From Impatiens glandulifera (lineage: Eukaryota; Streptophyta; Magnoliopsida; Ericales; Balsaminaceae), in contig NC_061867.1 of assembly GCF_907164915.1 (NCBI RefSeq), positions 34,779,751 to 34,843,750 of the forward strand: 64,000 bases of DNA, written 5' to 3'. The number at the start of each line of letters is the position of its first letter. Position 1 is the first letter of the stretch. Both the position numbers and the translations under genes were made by a program. The notes under the pieces were generated by a model. It ran no database searches and was not told the origin of the DNA. It saw only the letters and a list, made by a program, of their open reading frames with translations. This document shows, piece after piece, positions 34,107 through 46,045 of the stretch.

Positions 34107-34302
34107 GTTTTCTCAGGTACTTGCATTCTAATAATTTAACCACTTTACAAATTAACCGAGAAGTTTGAGATCAATCAATCTAACCTTCTTAATTAAGAAG
34201 AAAAATTATTCTTCCACCTTCGGTGAGTTTTCTAGTGTCTTCAGAACTGCAAATGAAGAATATATATCTAATTAAAATACTAATTTGAAACCTCATTATA
34301 GA

Positions 34303-34638
34303 TCAGAAACCGTTAGTAAATTCCTTTTGGAAATACTCTCTATCTGATTCATCTTCCTCCACATTCTCGGTAACAGCATTTACAAGTTGACGTCCAATTG
34401 ATCTCTTATCACCGTGAAAATACCAAGAACCATAATTTTGTCTTATGCCGTATACAATTAGATGAGATCTAACCACTCTCTTATTCTCATATACTCGATT
34501 TGCACACCTTACACAAGGACATGCAATCGATGACCTACCCGTAGACCTTTCAGCAAATTCTATGAATTTGTCAACCCCCTCACTATATTTAGGATCGGTA
34601 CGAAGTATAGTCATCCATGTTTTGTCTGGGATTTCCAT
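34303..34638 (-). CDS. CACTA transposase first exon with TAM domain (partial gene)
   Basis: MEIPDKTWMTILRTDPKYSE, then GVDKFIEFAERSTGRSSIAC PCVRCAN, and HLIVYGIRQNYGSWYFHGD form an uninterrupted Transpos_assoc domain with all expected landmarks: the starting W, GV..F..FA, CPC..C, HL...GF...Y..W..HGE. The reading ends 30 residues later in an acidic stretch. It would be the first coding exon of a transposase reading leftward, with the element's 5' end at 37083. Downstream exons (Transposase_21 and others) are not present, because unrelated duplicated sequence starts at 34255. So the gene is truncated. The upstream 2.4 kb may be leader and introns. Confidence 0.7.
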   Translation of the reverse strand: MEIPDKTWMTILRTDPKYSEGVDKFIEFAERSTGRSSIACPCVRCANRVYENKRVVRSHLIVYGIRQNYGSWYFHGDKRSIGRQLVNAVTENVEEDESDREYFQKEFTNGF

Positions 34639-34789
34639 CTAACCTAACATACAAATTAATAATCCAACAACCTAACATCAATAATGAAACATACAAATCA
34701 TTTATTCATCTACTAATCCAAACATGCAATAATCTAACATACAAAATATCTAACTTAATCTACCAATCCAATAATCTAACATACAAATT

Positions 34790-35010
34790 ATCCAATAACC
34801 TAACATACAAATTATCATTGAATATTATCTAACCTAACATACAAATTATCCACTAACCTAACATACAAATTATCCACTAACCTAACATACATATTATTCA
34901 CTAACCTAACATACAAATTATCCACTAACCTAACATACAAATTATCCACTAACCTAACATACAAATTTTCCACTAACCTAACATACAAATTATCCACTAA
35001 TCTAACATGA
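34790..35010. repeat. 24-bp minisatellite
   Basis: The unit ACCTAACATACAAATTATCC plus ACTA repeats about eight times with few changes; looser copies extend left to about 34620. Because 24 is a multiple of three, the minus strand stays open and reads as repeated DNLYVRLV. I do not regard it as a gene; it sits in the presumed 5' region of the CACTA transposase. Confidence 0.85.
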
Positions 35011-35029
35011 ATAATCTACTAACAATCTA

Positions 35030-36090
35030 ACATTGATTGTAAATAAGAACTAACCTGAATTTTGAAGTGTAAACAACAATCCGCGGCAGCAAAAACAATG
35101 GGAATTTCAAACAGCAAGCTATGAAATTTATGCAACCTGATTCAACAAAATATTCCAAATATATAAAATTTCTAACATTGATTGTAAATTTTACAACCAG
35201 GATACTTTAAATTTCATGAATCAAAATCATCAAGACAACAACCTCCACCTTACAACGGGAAAGCAAAAGAAACCCATTAATGGAGTACTAGTTAAAGTAA
35301 AGTTGACGAATATGTATTTATATAATTATACTGAATATATAATTAATTACACATCTACCCGTGTACTAACCTCCCAACTAATTCTTAATGGATGCAATCA
35401 GTCTATGATATATATTTATATATAGCATTACCCCAAGAAAATAAAGCATAAATTTGAAGAAAAGAAAATAAAGAACAAGTATTGTTGCTATTTTTAATCA
35501 TTAAAGAATCAAGATTCATTCAAAGCAGCACATCAAGACTTTTATCATTTGAATGAATACCAATATAGTATATATAATAACTAGGAATTTTCAAAATTTG
35601 TTCTCACAGTTTGTAACATTTATATATAATAACATTTATGAACTCAACTTTCAAAGTATTCTAAAATAACAGCAGCATTTCTTGTTAGGCCCATGTTCTA
35701 ACAGTTTGTAACTCAACCAATATTACAATTCAGTTTTGTATCTTCTTCAATAATTTTCAGAATTATTCAAAGCATAGTCACAAAACAATCCTATATTAGT
35801 TGTGGGTAAACACAAAACAATCCTATATTCCAAACAATCCTATATTCCAAACAATCCTATATATCTAGAGAAATGCTAACCCAAGAATAACAATCAAAAA
35901 CAGAGTATGAACATACCTAGAGAAATGATCCAAAACCAGTCTGTTGTAGTAGACTATGTTGAGGTAAACTGGCCTGAATCTAATTCGAAACAAATATTAA
36001 GAAATCCTAAATCAGAATCTAATAAATATTGTCAAATGTACACAAATATTAATACATTGGAGGGAGAAGAGAGTTTAACCTGATTTGGTT
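35030..36090. other. AT-rich stretch inside the CACTA 5' region
   Basis: No coding region recognised. A small repeat of CAATCCTATATTCCAAA occurs near 35818-35862. It may be leader or intron of the CACTA transposase gene. Confidence 0.4.
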
Positions 36091-36094
36091 TGAT

Positions 36095-36262
36095 CGGCGG
36101 TGGGCAGCGAATCGGCGGATATTGGAGGGAGAAGATATTGGAGCGAATCGGCGATAGAACGACGATATTGGAGGGCAGAAGATATTGGCAGCGAATGGCG
36201 GATATCGGAGGGAGAAGATATTGGAGCGAATCGGCGATATTGGAGATGATCGGCGATATTGA
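36095..36262. repeat. Irregular repeats of GGCGATATTGGAG / AGAAGATATTGGAGCGAA
   Basis: AGGGAGAAGATATTGGAGCG occurs at about 36128 and 36210, with related pieces between. The open frames on both strands here come from this repeat. Confidence 0.65.
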
Positions 36263-36425
36263 TCGGTGGATGAAGAAAAGGGAAGAAAACTTACCTGGCG
36301 GCGACTTCAACAGACGGCGGCGACTTCAACACACGGGCGACGGCGCTGATCGGGAAGAAGAGGAGAAAGCGTGGAGGAAGAAAAGAAAAGAATGAAAAGA
36401 AAGAAGAAGCCATTCGCGGGTTTAT

Positions 36426-37083
36426 TACAGACAATCTGTAACGGCTATATAAAACCGTTACAAATAGTCAACCGTCTTTTCGTCTTCTTTTTCATTATCT
36501 GTAACGGTTTCTCAATAACCGTTACAGATATGTTATTAGTAACGGTGTTGGAAGAAAGCCGTTACTGATAACCTTCTACAATAACGGTAACTTAAGCCTT
36601 ATCTGTAACGGTTAATAAGATGACCGTTACAGATATTGGGTAGTATAGAAGAAAAGACGGCTCATTATCTGTAACGGTTTCTCAATAACCGTTACAGATA
36701 GGATATTAATAACGGTTTATGTTCCAAACCGTTACTAATAGCTCACGCAAAGATAAGTAACTGAAGTCTTATCTGTAACGGTTATAGTAAAAAACCGTTA
36801 CAGATACTAGCAAAGAAGATTAAAGAGCGGTTCACTATCTGTAACGGTTATAGTAAAAACCGTTACAGATAATCCTTCAGTAATGGTACATTGGTAAAAC
36901 CGTTACTGATATCCTATATTAAAAACTTTAACTGCAGCCTTATCTGTAACGGTTTATATAACCGTTACTAATGAACTAATAATAGTAACAGTTTAATATA
37001 GCCGTTACTAATAAAAACTATTAGTAAGGGCGTTCGAGCGCCGTTACTAGCAGTCGTTACAGAAGACCTATTTTCTACTAGTG
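36426..37083 (-). mobile_element. CACTA 5' end with hairpin array
   Basis: The right edge is CTACTAGTG (minus strand CACTAGTAGAAAATAGG), a CACTA terminus. Inside it about twelve units alternate ATCTGTAACGGT...ACCGTTACAGAT with ATTAGTAACGGT...ACCGTTACTAAT, each a short inverted repeat with a 5-15 base loop. Such clusters are transposase-binding subterminal repeats in CACTA elements. The orientation fits the TAM exon at 34303-34638. The other end of the element with this repeat type is not in the window. Confidence 0.8.
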
Positions 37084-37162
37084 TATCTAATTAAAATACT
37101 AATTTGAAACTTCATTATAGATCAGAAACCGTTAGTAAATTCCTTTTGGAAATACTCTCTAT
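37084..37162 (-). repeat. 79-bp copy of the TAM-exon 3' region
   Basis: TATCTAATTAAAATACTAAT... through AAATACTCTCTAT matches 34265-34343 with a single difference. It starts at the first base after the CACTA terminus. In the other location it covers the end of the TAM exon. Confidence 0.88.
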
Positions 37163-37527
37163 TTTGTCAAGAATCTCATTTATATGGATGTGAATCCTGA
37201 TGAGATCAAGTTTGCAAAAAAAAAAAAACTTAGTTAGTCAAAATTTTGATCAAGATTTCTGACCATAAAATTTCAAAATTTTGATCTAGAAAACAAACCA
37301 TCACATCTAGAGGAGGTTGACATCTGTGTACCCTTTTTGATTTTGCTAAAGAATCACATATAGAAAGTAATGAAATTTATCAAAGGATAAGAAGAACCCT
37401 TTTTTTTCATAAAAGACAAGGATAACCAAAATGGCATGTTAGTTTAAGCATATTCAAACATATAGATACATTAACACTTGAAATTCCAAGTGCCTAAAAG
37501 GAGGAGGAATCAACAGAAAACAGACAT

Positions 37528-37599
37528 AGCGAGATCGGATCAAATTCGGATAAACATAAGATTAGCGAGATCGGATCCAATTCGGATAAACATAAGATT
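37528..37599. repeat. 36-bp tandem duplication
   Basis: AGCGAGATCGGATCAAATTC... at 37528 is repeated at 37564 with one change (CAAATTC against CCAATTC). Confidence 0.85.
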
Positions 37600-37611
37600 A
37601 ATTAAATCATA

Positions 37612-37902
37612 GATTATCAAATTTCATAGAATAGATAGCAGCAGAGGACATCAATGTATCATACTCTCATTGCAAACCAGTAATAGTTTTTGAATAAAAT
37701 ATTATTCAAGTTCTTTGGAACATATCAGCAATATTTGACACAAGTCAAGATTCTTAAATCATAGATTATCAAATTTCATAGAATAGATAGCAGCAGAGGA
37801 CATCAATGTATCATACTCTCATTGCAAACCAGTAATAGTTTTTGAATAAAACATTATTCAAGTTCTTTGGAACATATCAGCAATATTTGACACAAGTCAA
37901 GA
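37612..37902. repeat. 142-bp tandem duplication
   Basis: TTAAATCATAGATTATCAAA at 37612 recurs at 37754 and the copies agree through GACACAAGTCAAGAT with one visible change (AAATATT against AAACATT). The near-identity indicates a recent event. Confidence 0.9.
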
Positions 37903-40160
37903 TGAAAACATTGAGAGATCGAAAAAAAAATCCTAAATATTTAGAAGATTATTTTAAAGATAAAAGCAACAAATAGACAAGTTGATTTTTTTTTGGCCTG
38001 AGTATGGCAGAAACAGGACTCGAAACAAAAGACAATCTTAGAAAACAATTTATGCAAGAAAGAAAACAATAAATATAAATTAATAAAATTCTTTTACAAT
38101 TTTGAAAAGAAGACAATTTATGTAAGAAAGTTGCTGACGGATAGAAATGGAAAGTAGGTGACTAAAGCTTAATTTCCAATTCACTCATGACTTCCATTCT
38201 CTAATTAGGACTAGTTAGCTACATTCCCCCGGTCCACGCAATACAGGTGTATGACTTTTGAGTACTAATTTTATCTTAAATTATGGTAAATTTGGTATTT
38301 GTTTGTCTTAATTCATATGCAAAATGGAATATATTTTATTAGAACATTCACAATTTTGATAAAATATTATGCTCATATAACTTAAAATATGACTTCTACT
38401 TTTTCTTATTTCTTCCATAACCAATGCAATTAACTGTTTTGTTGACTGTTTTTACTCAAATTCTCATTTGAGAAAAAGGAAAGTAATACACGTTGTTTCT
38501 ATCACAAAAGGGAATGCATGAAATTTGTTATTATTTTAACTGATAATTATGCAAGATCATGACCACTCTACTCTATATATAGAGAGATAAACCACCTACA
38601 AGCATCAACAATGCAACAACTGAATTATATGATAAAACATGTAAATCATCTAAAAGCATCAACAATCCAGTTCAACCACTGATTACGATAAAACATATAA
38701 ATCATCAAAGCAAATGTCTCAACATTTATTATAATAATACATGTGAAAAAATCCCAACTTATGTAAGTAAAATTAACTCTTCTTGCCTTTTTTTTTTTTG
38801 TAGGAATGGCACTTGCGATTATGCATACAATTCAGTCTGAAATCTGGTCTTCATCACCTTTTGCATTCTCTCTCAATGATGCAGCACTAAGTGAAAACCT
38901 CAAATGTTAAATAATTGTCATTAAACTCAAAGCCAAATGTTTAATATATTATTGCAGGGCCACTGCATAACTCAATAGGACCCATTGTATAACAAAAAAA
39001 ATGCAAGATTGTGTGATTAACAAATAAATATCCCCAAAACACTAATCAATCAAGAATACAAATTAATATTTCAAGAAAGGATTCAGTGATGACAGTGAGG
39101 GTAAATTTATTCAATTGAAACAATGTTATGGTTAAAATTTCTAAACCTGCAAACATCTTGGAAAAACTCATCAGCACTAACACGTGGCTCACGAGATGAA
39201 TGAATTTCTAAATCTTGATTTTTTCAATATCAAAAATTAAAAGTTTTCATACATTGATACCAAATTTATTTGACATGGAGAAAACAAATCATACTAATTA
39301 CAGAATATATATTGTCCTAGAGATTTGGTAAGTATTGATAACAGTGGTTGTTTAAGAACAAGTATAAACCAAAAGAAAATGTACTAACAGACAGTTCAAT
39401 GGTTGAAACATTGAAAATTTGATTCTGTATGTAAATAAGACGCCAAAATCATTCAGCTCTATCGCACACTAAGTAATTTCTTAAAATATAAAATACACAA
39501 TGAGAAAATCACTGATCAATAGCAGCAAAGTGCGAAACAGATAGATAGCAAGGTTCATAGACTAAATTTCTCGAGTGATTTCGACTGTTAAAATGAGTGC
39601 GCCTACACATTGAAAATCATAAAGGAAGAAGTGGATTATAAATGTTAGTTCCAATCAAAAGAATCTAATTCTATTTTATATTTTTATTAAAAGAAACTAA
39701 ATTAATCTATTTTTTTAATGGGAAGAATGCCATTTTTTAAAATTGAATAGAAATGTCAAATTTGTTTATTAAGTTGTAAAATTTTATTTATATTTAAAAC
39801 TTTATCAAAAAGTGTTTAATTTATTAAAATTAACAGAAATATTTAACTCCGTTAAAATTTCATTCAACTGTCATATCTTGTCATATTCACATTCTTTTAA
39901 TTTATAATATTTTTGTAGTGAAATATTTCATTTCAAACTAACTTTATCATAAAAAAAAGAATAATAATAATTACTTCCGTAAAATATATTAATTCTTTAT
40001 TTTGTGAACGTGTTTGGAAGTATGTTACAAGAAAATTAGGGTTATTTCAGTTGATTAAAATTAAATTCGATTGAAATAGATTGAAACATGGCCAGAAATG
40101 GATTGGCATGTCTATAACAACATCATTGTTCATCAATTCATATTTATAAATTCAAGCCAT
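37903..40160. other. AT-rich DNA, nothing recognised
   Basis: No open frame with a familiar motif, no terminal repeats and no tandem array that I can support. Stops are dense in all six frames. Confidence 0.5.
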
Positions 40161-40167
40161 AAGGAAC

Positions 40168-40537
40168 TTAGATATAACTAAGAACATCAATCTCATTTTC
40201 CACATCAACCAAAAACAGACAGATCATATTGACGAGGATTCCGACAAACTTTTCCGAATCGGGTCGTCCGATGACCTTGAATGTGATGGCTTCATGAACG
40301 ATTGACTTTTGGATCTCAATCGTGCTGGCAAAGAAAGGAACTGTGGTCTTTAATTTGGAAACAGAGTTTGAATCAGGTTTATGGAGATCGATTAATCGTA
40401 TGCACGTTTGGTAGGAAGAAAACGTTGAAAATGGATGAACTTGATAAGAACAACGGAGATGATAGAGAGTTTGAGAAGTGATTAGAGATCTGTGGACAAC
40501 AGACGAACACACAAAGATACACGAATGAACAAGCCAT
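40168..40537 (-). other. Possible gene start or LTR remnant, unknown
   Basis: A TATATTTAAG box on the minus strand (40636-40645) stands about 100 nt before an ATG at 40537, which opens a short 50-odd-codon frame. A different, overlapping frame stays open for 114 codons from 40512 to 40168 and ends FLVDVENEIDVLSYI. I recognise neither protein. The upstream bases TGTTAGGGATTAATATC (minus strand, near 40830) could also be an LTR start. I cannot decide between a small host gene, a broken one and an LTR. Confidence 0.3.
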
Positions 40538-40829
40538 ACTTGCTCACAATTGTTCTTACGAATTGCTTTCTTGCTTACTGTGTTTGTATATCAAGAGAGA
40601 GATGGAATCAAAGTATTGTCTAGTTGAATGATATTCTTAAATATACTGTAAGTTGAACAGAGTCCGTTAACAGTGAGCTAGCTTTGCAACTGTATTTGAT
40701 TCTAAGAAAAAAGTATAGTGAATCCTTCCGGTGGTTCTTAGTTTCAAACCTGAGCAAACGTTTCCACACTTGAATCGTTCAAGAGTTTGCAAGGGTTTGT
40801 GAAGAATAGAAAGTGATATTAATCCCTAA

Positions 40830-41840
40830 CAGGATTTTTATCAAACCGTTTTGCACGAAGTTGTCATCAATAGTTAGACCCCTGTCTCTATTGGTGCCAC
40901 CGATCCTTTCCGAATCTTTAAAATGCATTTGAATACGTAATTTTTTTTTCTAATTTCTTATAAAGAAAAAAAATTAGGGCTACTCTTTTGTAAACCAAAG
41001 CTAGCCACAAATTTGAACCAAATTATAATTATTTTTAAAAAAATGTTTGAATATAAGAAGCAAACATGGTTTGCTTTAGGGTAATGTAACTAGTCAAATT
41101 TTATAAAAAAAAATTAAAATAAACAAAATATTTTAGCTTTAATTTTTAATATATTATTACTTTAAGATTAAAAAAATAAGTAATTATAAATATACGTTAT
41201 TAAGTAAACTTAAATTAAAAAGTGTATAATATATGAAATTAAGTGATTTTTTATTTTATAGCCAACAACACGAGTATTTCAATAATCTCGTTATATATTA
41301 ATAGATCTAATACACAAATTATAAATTCTCACGTTCAATGTTGAATTGACTCTCACAATATGCGATCAAACATACAGCATACCACAATATCAACGCCAAA
41401 TTTTGAGATCACGAGATCTACTCTAAAAAACCAAAATTCTTGTATAAGTACTTCTCAAACATATAAATAAATATTAAAACTAACAATTAGTAAATTTATG
41501 TAACCATGAAGCAAAATATTATTTATTACAGCAACTGTAATATTTCCCAAGTCAATCCTCACATAATATGATTTTAAAAATCATAATTGTTAACCCTTGA
41601 CATATTTTCTCTTTAATGAATCATCGATAAAATATTTATAATTACAAGGTATCTATCACTTTCCATTTATGATTATATATTTATCAATTCAGTAAGTACA
41701 ATTTAAAGAGAAATTTTCTTACACGACAAAAATAACTTAACAAAATAAATGACAACATACGACAAAAGAGTGGAAATGAATTGGAATACAAAATTAAAAT
41801 TGAAATCAAAATAATTAATTGTTTTAGAGAGGTGTAACTC
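40830..41840. other. AT-rich DNA, nothing recognised
   Basis: Dense stops, poly-A/T tracts and no supportable feature. Confidence 0.5.
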
Positions 41841-41843
41841 ATT

Positions 41844-42260
41844 TCATTTATTCACTAAATCGCGCAAAATACAACTTAGTGAAAACAAAAAAGGAGGAAA
41901 AAAAAAAGAAGTTGGCCCAAGAGAAATACTAATTTCTTGGGATCCCCCTTGTTCTTGTTTAATCATCCTCGTTACAAGGGGGTTGCCGACTATTCCTTCC
42001 GAATATGTGATTTTAGAGGATGAATTTGCGTGGAAATTATATAAATATATATAAAATTTTATAAAGAATCTCCATTCCATCTTTGATTCCGTAGAATAGA
42101 GAATCGTCTTTGTCTCTCCACTCGAGTAGGTGCTTTAGTTGACTTTGATTAATCAAGGGTCCAGTCCCAAAGCTTCTATCAAGTGGGCATGCCCCGCCCG
42201 AAAGTAGTTTTCATAGGGATGGTAGATTGTATTTGATTAGAAGGAAATTAATCTAAAAAT
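41844..42260. other. Segment of unusual composition, possibly organelle-derived
   Basis: GC content rises sharply compared with the flanks, with stretches such as GGGCATGCCCCGCCCGAAAG and GGGATCCCCCTTGTTC. A 78-codon minus-strand frame (42080-41844) includes MIKQEQGGSQEISISLG. Plant mitochondrial spacer DNA often looks like this, but I do not recognise a specific organelle gene, so the origin is a guess. Confidence 0.3.
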
Positions 42261-43069
42261 TAGATAAGATGGAATAGACTCAAGAAACCACACGAATTAG
42301 ATAACAAACATTTACTACTAGCACAAGTAATTTCCTCTCTCATAATCGTACTTCCACATTTGAGTTATCCTAAAAAACAACCAACAAAATAAAGAGATTT
42401 TGAGAAATATTAGATTGAATTATACACGTTTCTAAAAAACAGAAGTGAGTGAACCCCATTAAATATTTTCCATAGTAAATTATTAGACACTTCAGATTTA
42501 TAAATAAAGAATAACAAACCGATATTTTTGAAATTTAGAAATTTATGCATGAGCACTATTAATATATTTCAAGTAAATGAACATTAAAGAGAATACTTAT
42601 GTTATGGTTCTACAAACTATTAAATATAACTTTAATTTTTATAAAATAAAAAATAATTTGCACAGTATTATTTTTAATTTATTAAATCTCAATAGGTTTT
42701 TAACCATATTTTAACAAAACTTTAATAAAAATTATATAAATTTGTCATATGTATTTATAATAACATTAGTGAGTGCAATTATTTTATATACATTGTAGCT
42801 TTCCTCTACTCCCTTTATTTCCTCTATTTCACTATTAATAATAAAAAAAATATATGAATTTATCATATATTTAACTACTATAAGAATTTGTCATATACTT
42901 AACTTCTTAATTTTTATTTTGATAAACAAAATGATATTAGTTTTAAGTTTAATATAATTTAACTATATAAGAGAATTATAATAAATATATATAAATATAT
43001 TTGAAGTCAAATAACTTTTTTAAATAATTACTAAAAGAAGATTAAAATATTAAGTAAACAAGTAATTAT

Positions 43070-43245
43070 GTAATCTATATTACATCTCCATAATTTAATT
43101 TGATCATATCAATAATTGTGTAATCTCTATGAGATCTCCATAATTTAATTTGATTATATCAACAATTTAATTAAGAAAAATAATTAATTGTGTAATCTAA
43201 ATGAGATCTCCATAATTTAATTTGATCATATCAACTATTTAAATA
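43070..43245. repeat. Three copies of a 45-65-bp repeat
   Basis: GTAATCT.....GAGATCTCCA followed by TAATTTAATTTGATCATATC occurs at about 43070, 43127 and 43191 with spacers of different length. The first copy has TACATCTCCA. Confidence 0.75.
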
Positions 43246-45322
43246 AGTGGATAGATAAGAATTTTACATATTCTAGCTCACATAATTCATATTTCTTCAC
43301 TAATGAGTGCTTTTAGAGAGAAAGGAGGGGAACACTTTAGAGTCATATAACAAAAATATGTGGTGATTTTGCTTAGAAAAATCTAAGAACATATTTATAT
43401 GAAATATGAGGGTTTTCCTTCCCAATATTCGCATGTGCCTAATTTGGTCCAACTTTGGGTGCATGAGCCTTTTCAACCCAACCTTTGTATGCAAGTTCTC
43501 AATCAAAGGTTGGGCCGAGATATTCTATATGCCTAGAGTTGGGTCGAATTAGGATCACACGTATATTGAGGAGCAAACCCTAATATTGCGTATAAATATG
43601 TGTTTTGTATAAGCATACAATTTCGCAAATATTTGATTATATGCAACTAAAGTTTTGCATCTTTTTCTTTCACTATAAGCACTCACAAGATATCACTATA
43701 GTGCTAGTTTATTAATGTTTGTGACTTGAGTTTTCACATAGATATTTTAGATTTATCATGTTTTTAAATTCTGATCTAAGAGGTGACATGTTAAAAAATT
43801 GTTTGGATATATTTTACTTCTTAACAATCTAACAAAATTTAAAGTGCATATTCTAGACTGAATCAAAAAAATGTAAGATATAATATAGTGTGTATACATT
43901 TTATTAAAGTTTCAGAGATAAATTATTAAAGATTAAAGTTCAATAATTTTTAATTTGTTAAACTAGTTACAAATATATAAAATTTATATTTTATATTCTA
44001 AATATTTTCTTTAAATTAGATTTATATTGGACGTATTAAATATTCTTGTGTATGAACAGATTTTCAAACACAAACATGATCCCTAAGATGCTATGCTCAC
44101 TCTTGTCTCACGAGTCAATCTTGCGAAAATAGATTATGAATTATGTTATAATATCTGCCCTTATATGTTTATGTACCTTTCAATTATAAAACAACATGTA
44201 CAAAACTCATAGTTTGAATTAGGCTTTTATCATTAAATTAAAGGAGGTCCTGTGACTAAAAATTAGTAAAAACATTTTTTTGTTAATGGCTCCACAAAGG
44301 TCAAAAATAGAGATTTCCTTATTTATCCTTAAAAAATATATTATTTTCATTTATGCTTATATTTATATTTCAAATGTAATATTTCTCTAAAAAGCAGACA
44401 TATTGGTTTTTATTAAATTTAACTTATACTTTAACTATCTATCAAATGTCTCTTGATTGTACTCCAATTTCCAATCTTGGTCATCAATCAATCGTATTGA
44501 AAACTAATAAATATACTTTCCATAGTTATTCATAATTTGAAGAAAATTAATAATATGACAAATTTTACAACAATATGACATATAAAATATCATTATATAA
44601 TATTATTAAATTATGTTGACTCATATGAGTTTTAATTGGGCCTAAATTCGCGGTGTATTAAAATAAAATCCTAATTATTTGATATTAAGCTCATTAGACC
44701 TAGTTATGTGACCTCAAATATATTGTATTTGTTAGAGTTTTATTAACACATATAATATTTCTCATTATTCATTTCTAAATTGTAATCTCATATTTTAACC
44801 AAGATATTTATCCCATTAGGCCCAGTTATGTGACCTAAAACTGATCAAGATTTGATCTCTACTAAAACAACAAGATTTACGGGAATCGTTAAAGTTATAG
44901 TAGTAGAAATAAAAGTTGAGATAACCATTTTGGAGGAGAATGCACATTGATCATTATAATATTGTAACAACTTATCTAAGCACAACCTGAAATGAACAAT
45001 ATGCATATACTTACACTTGTTTTTGAATAATGTAACTACTAATGAGAACCTTAAATAGTAACAAAAGAATACTCTAATGTAAACACTTCTAATTAGAATG
45101 TTCGTAACACAATACAACATAAATTATGTGGAATATATTAAATGAAACTTTAATTGAAACACAAAAGAACTCATTTTCAAACAAAGGGATCATACTCAAT
45201 TATAGAGACTATTTTATTGTATTTTTTACATACACAAACCATTGTCATTGCATTACTTCCATTAATTAATGTGAAATAAAAATATATAATCAAACATATT
45301 AATTTTGAAAGAATTAACCATA

Positions 45323-46010
45323 CATTATCAATTGTTGTGAACAGATCATGACGAGTTATTTTGTATGAGTTATAGATTGACAAAATTAATTTACCAAACA
45401 AAAGTTTAATAATAAAATGAATTACTTATCAATAAATAAAAAGAAATATATTCTTTATGATTTGACGATGATAGTTCTTCACATTCCATGCCTACACCAT
45501 TATGATCTGAAAAATACACAATATGTAGTGCGTAGTTTATTACTTGTTTTTTCTTAAGTAGATAAGATTTATACATCAACTTCATAAAATTGAAACTTTA
45601 TCGACCAGTTTAGTTGAATGGATGATTATATGTATTAATAATACATTACCAAATTTGATATAAATACATTCGTTGATGACGAAATAACTCTCGAGAGAGA
45701 TTGATTTGATAACGCCAATTAGTCGAATGCCCAGTACATATAGGTTTTACTAATATTTTTACAAAATGTATTACACTACACAGAAAACAATGAGTACAAT
45801 CATGATAGTAATATTTATGTAAAAACAAATAAATGACATACATAAACAATGATTCAATAATTTTAAGTTTAGTTCAACATAGTTCAATATTTATAACTTT
45901 TATTCAATTAATTCAGTATTGTCATATATTTTATTTGGACATACATTAGTTATATATTTCAGTATCTCCTACATTATTCAATTGTTGTGAACAGATCATG
46001 ACGAGTTATT
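45323..46010. repeat. 39-bp direct repeats bounding 650 bp
   Basis: CATTATCAATTGTTGTGAAC plus AGATCATGACGAGTTATT occurs at 45323-45361 and again, with one inserted T, at 45973-46010. The DNA between has no recognised gene. Confidence 0.75.
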
Positions 46011-46045
46011 CAAAAACTAGCTCGGTGTGTTGATATGGTGACCTA

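Larger units (their letters stand above)
31209..34255. repeat. Segmental tandem duplication, copy 2
   Basis: Repeats copy 1 from GTTTTTGTTATATAGAGGG to CTTCAGAACTGCAAATGA. It lacks about 1 kb (the counterpart of roughly 29450-30420) and has a 340-bp insertion at 32164-32503. The two copies differ by many substitutions and small indels, so the duplication is not recent. A four-base ATGA lies at both edges and the junction. Confidence 0.88.
42261..46040. other. AT-rich DNA with minor repeats
   Basis: No gene recognised. Short frames here (43300-43506, 44845-45120, 45177-45401, 45646-45849) have no recognisable motif. Two small repeat features are listed separately. Confidence 0.45.

Noticed and set aside
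34815..34997. 60-codon frame of repeated DNLYVRLV
   Set aside because: Produced by a 24-bp minisatellite; openness follows from the unit length.
30204..37083. One large CACTA element spanning both termini
   Set aside because: The two ends have different subterminal repeats and non-matching flanking triplets (ATA and TAT), and the tandem duplication lies between them.
45177..45849. Short minus-strand frames with hydrophobic content
   Set aside because: AT-rich sequence readily gives F/I/Y/L-rich frames; no start context or motif.
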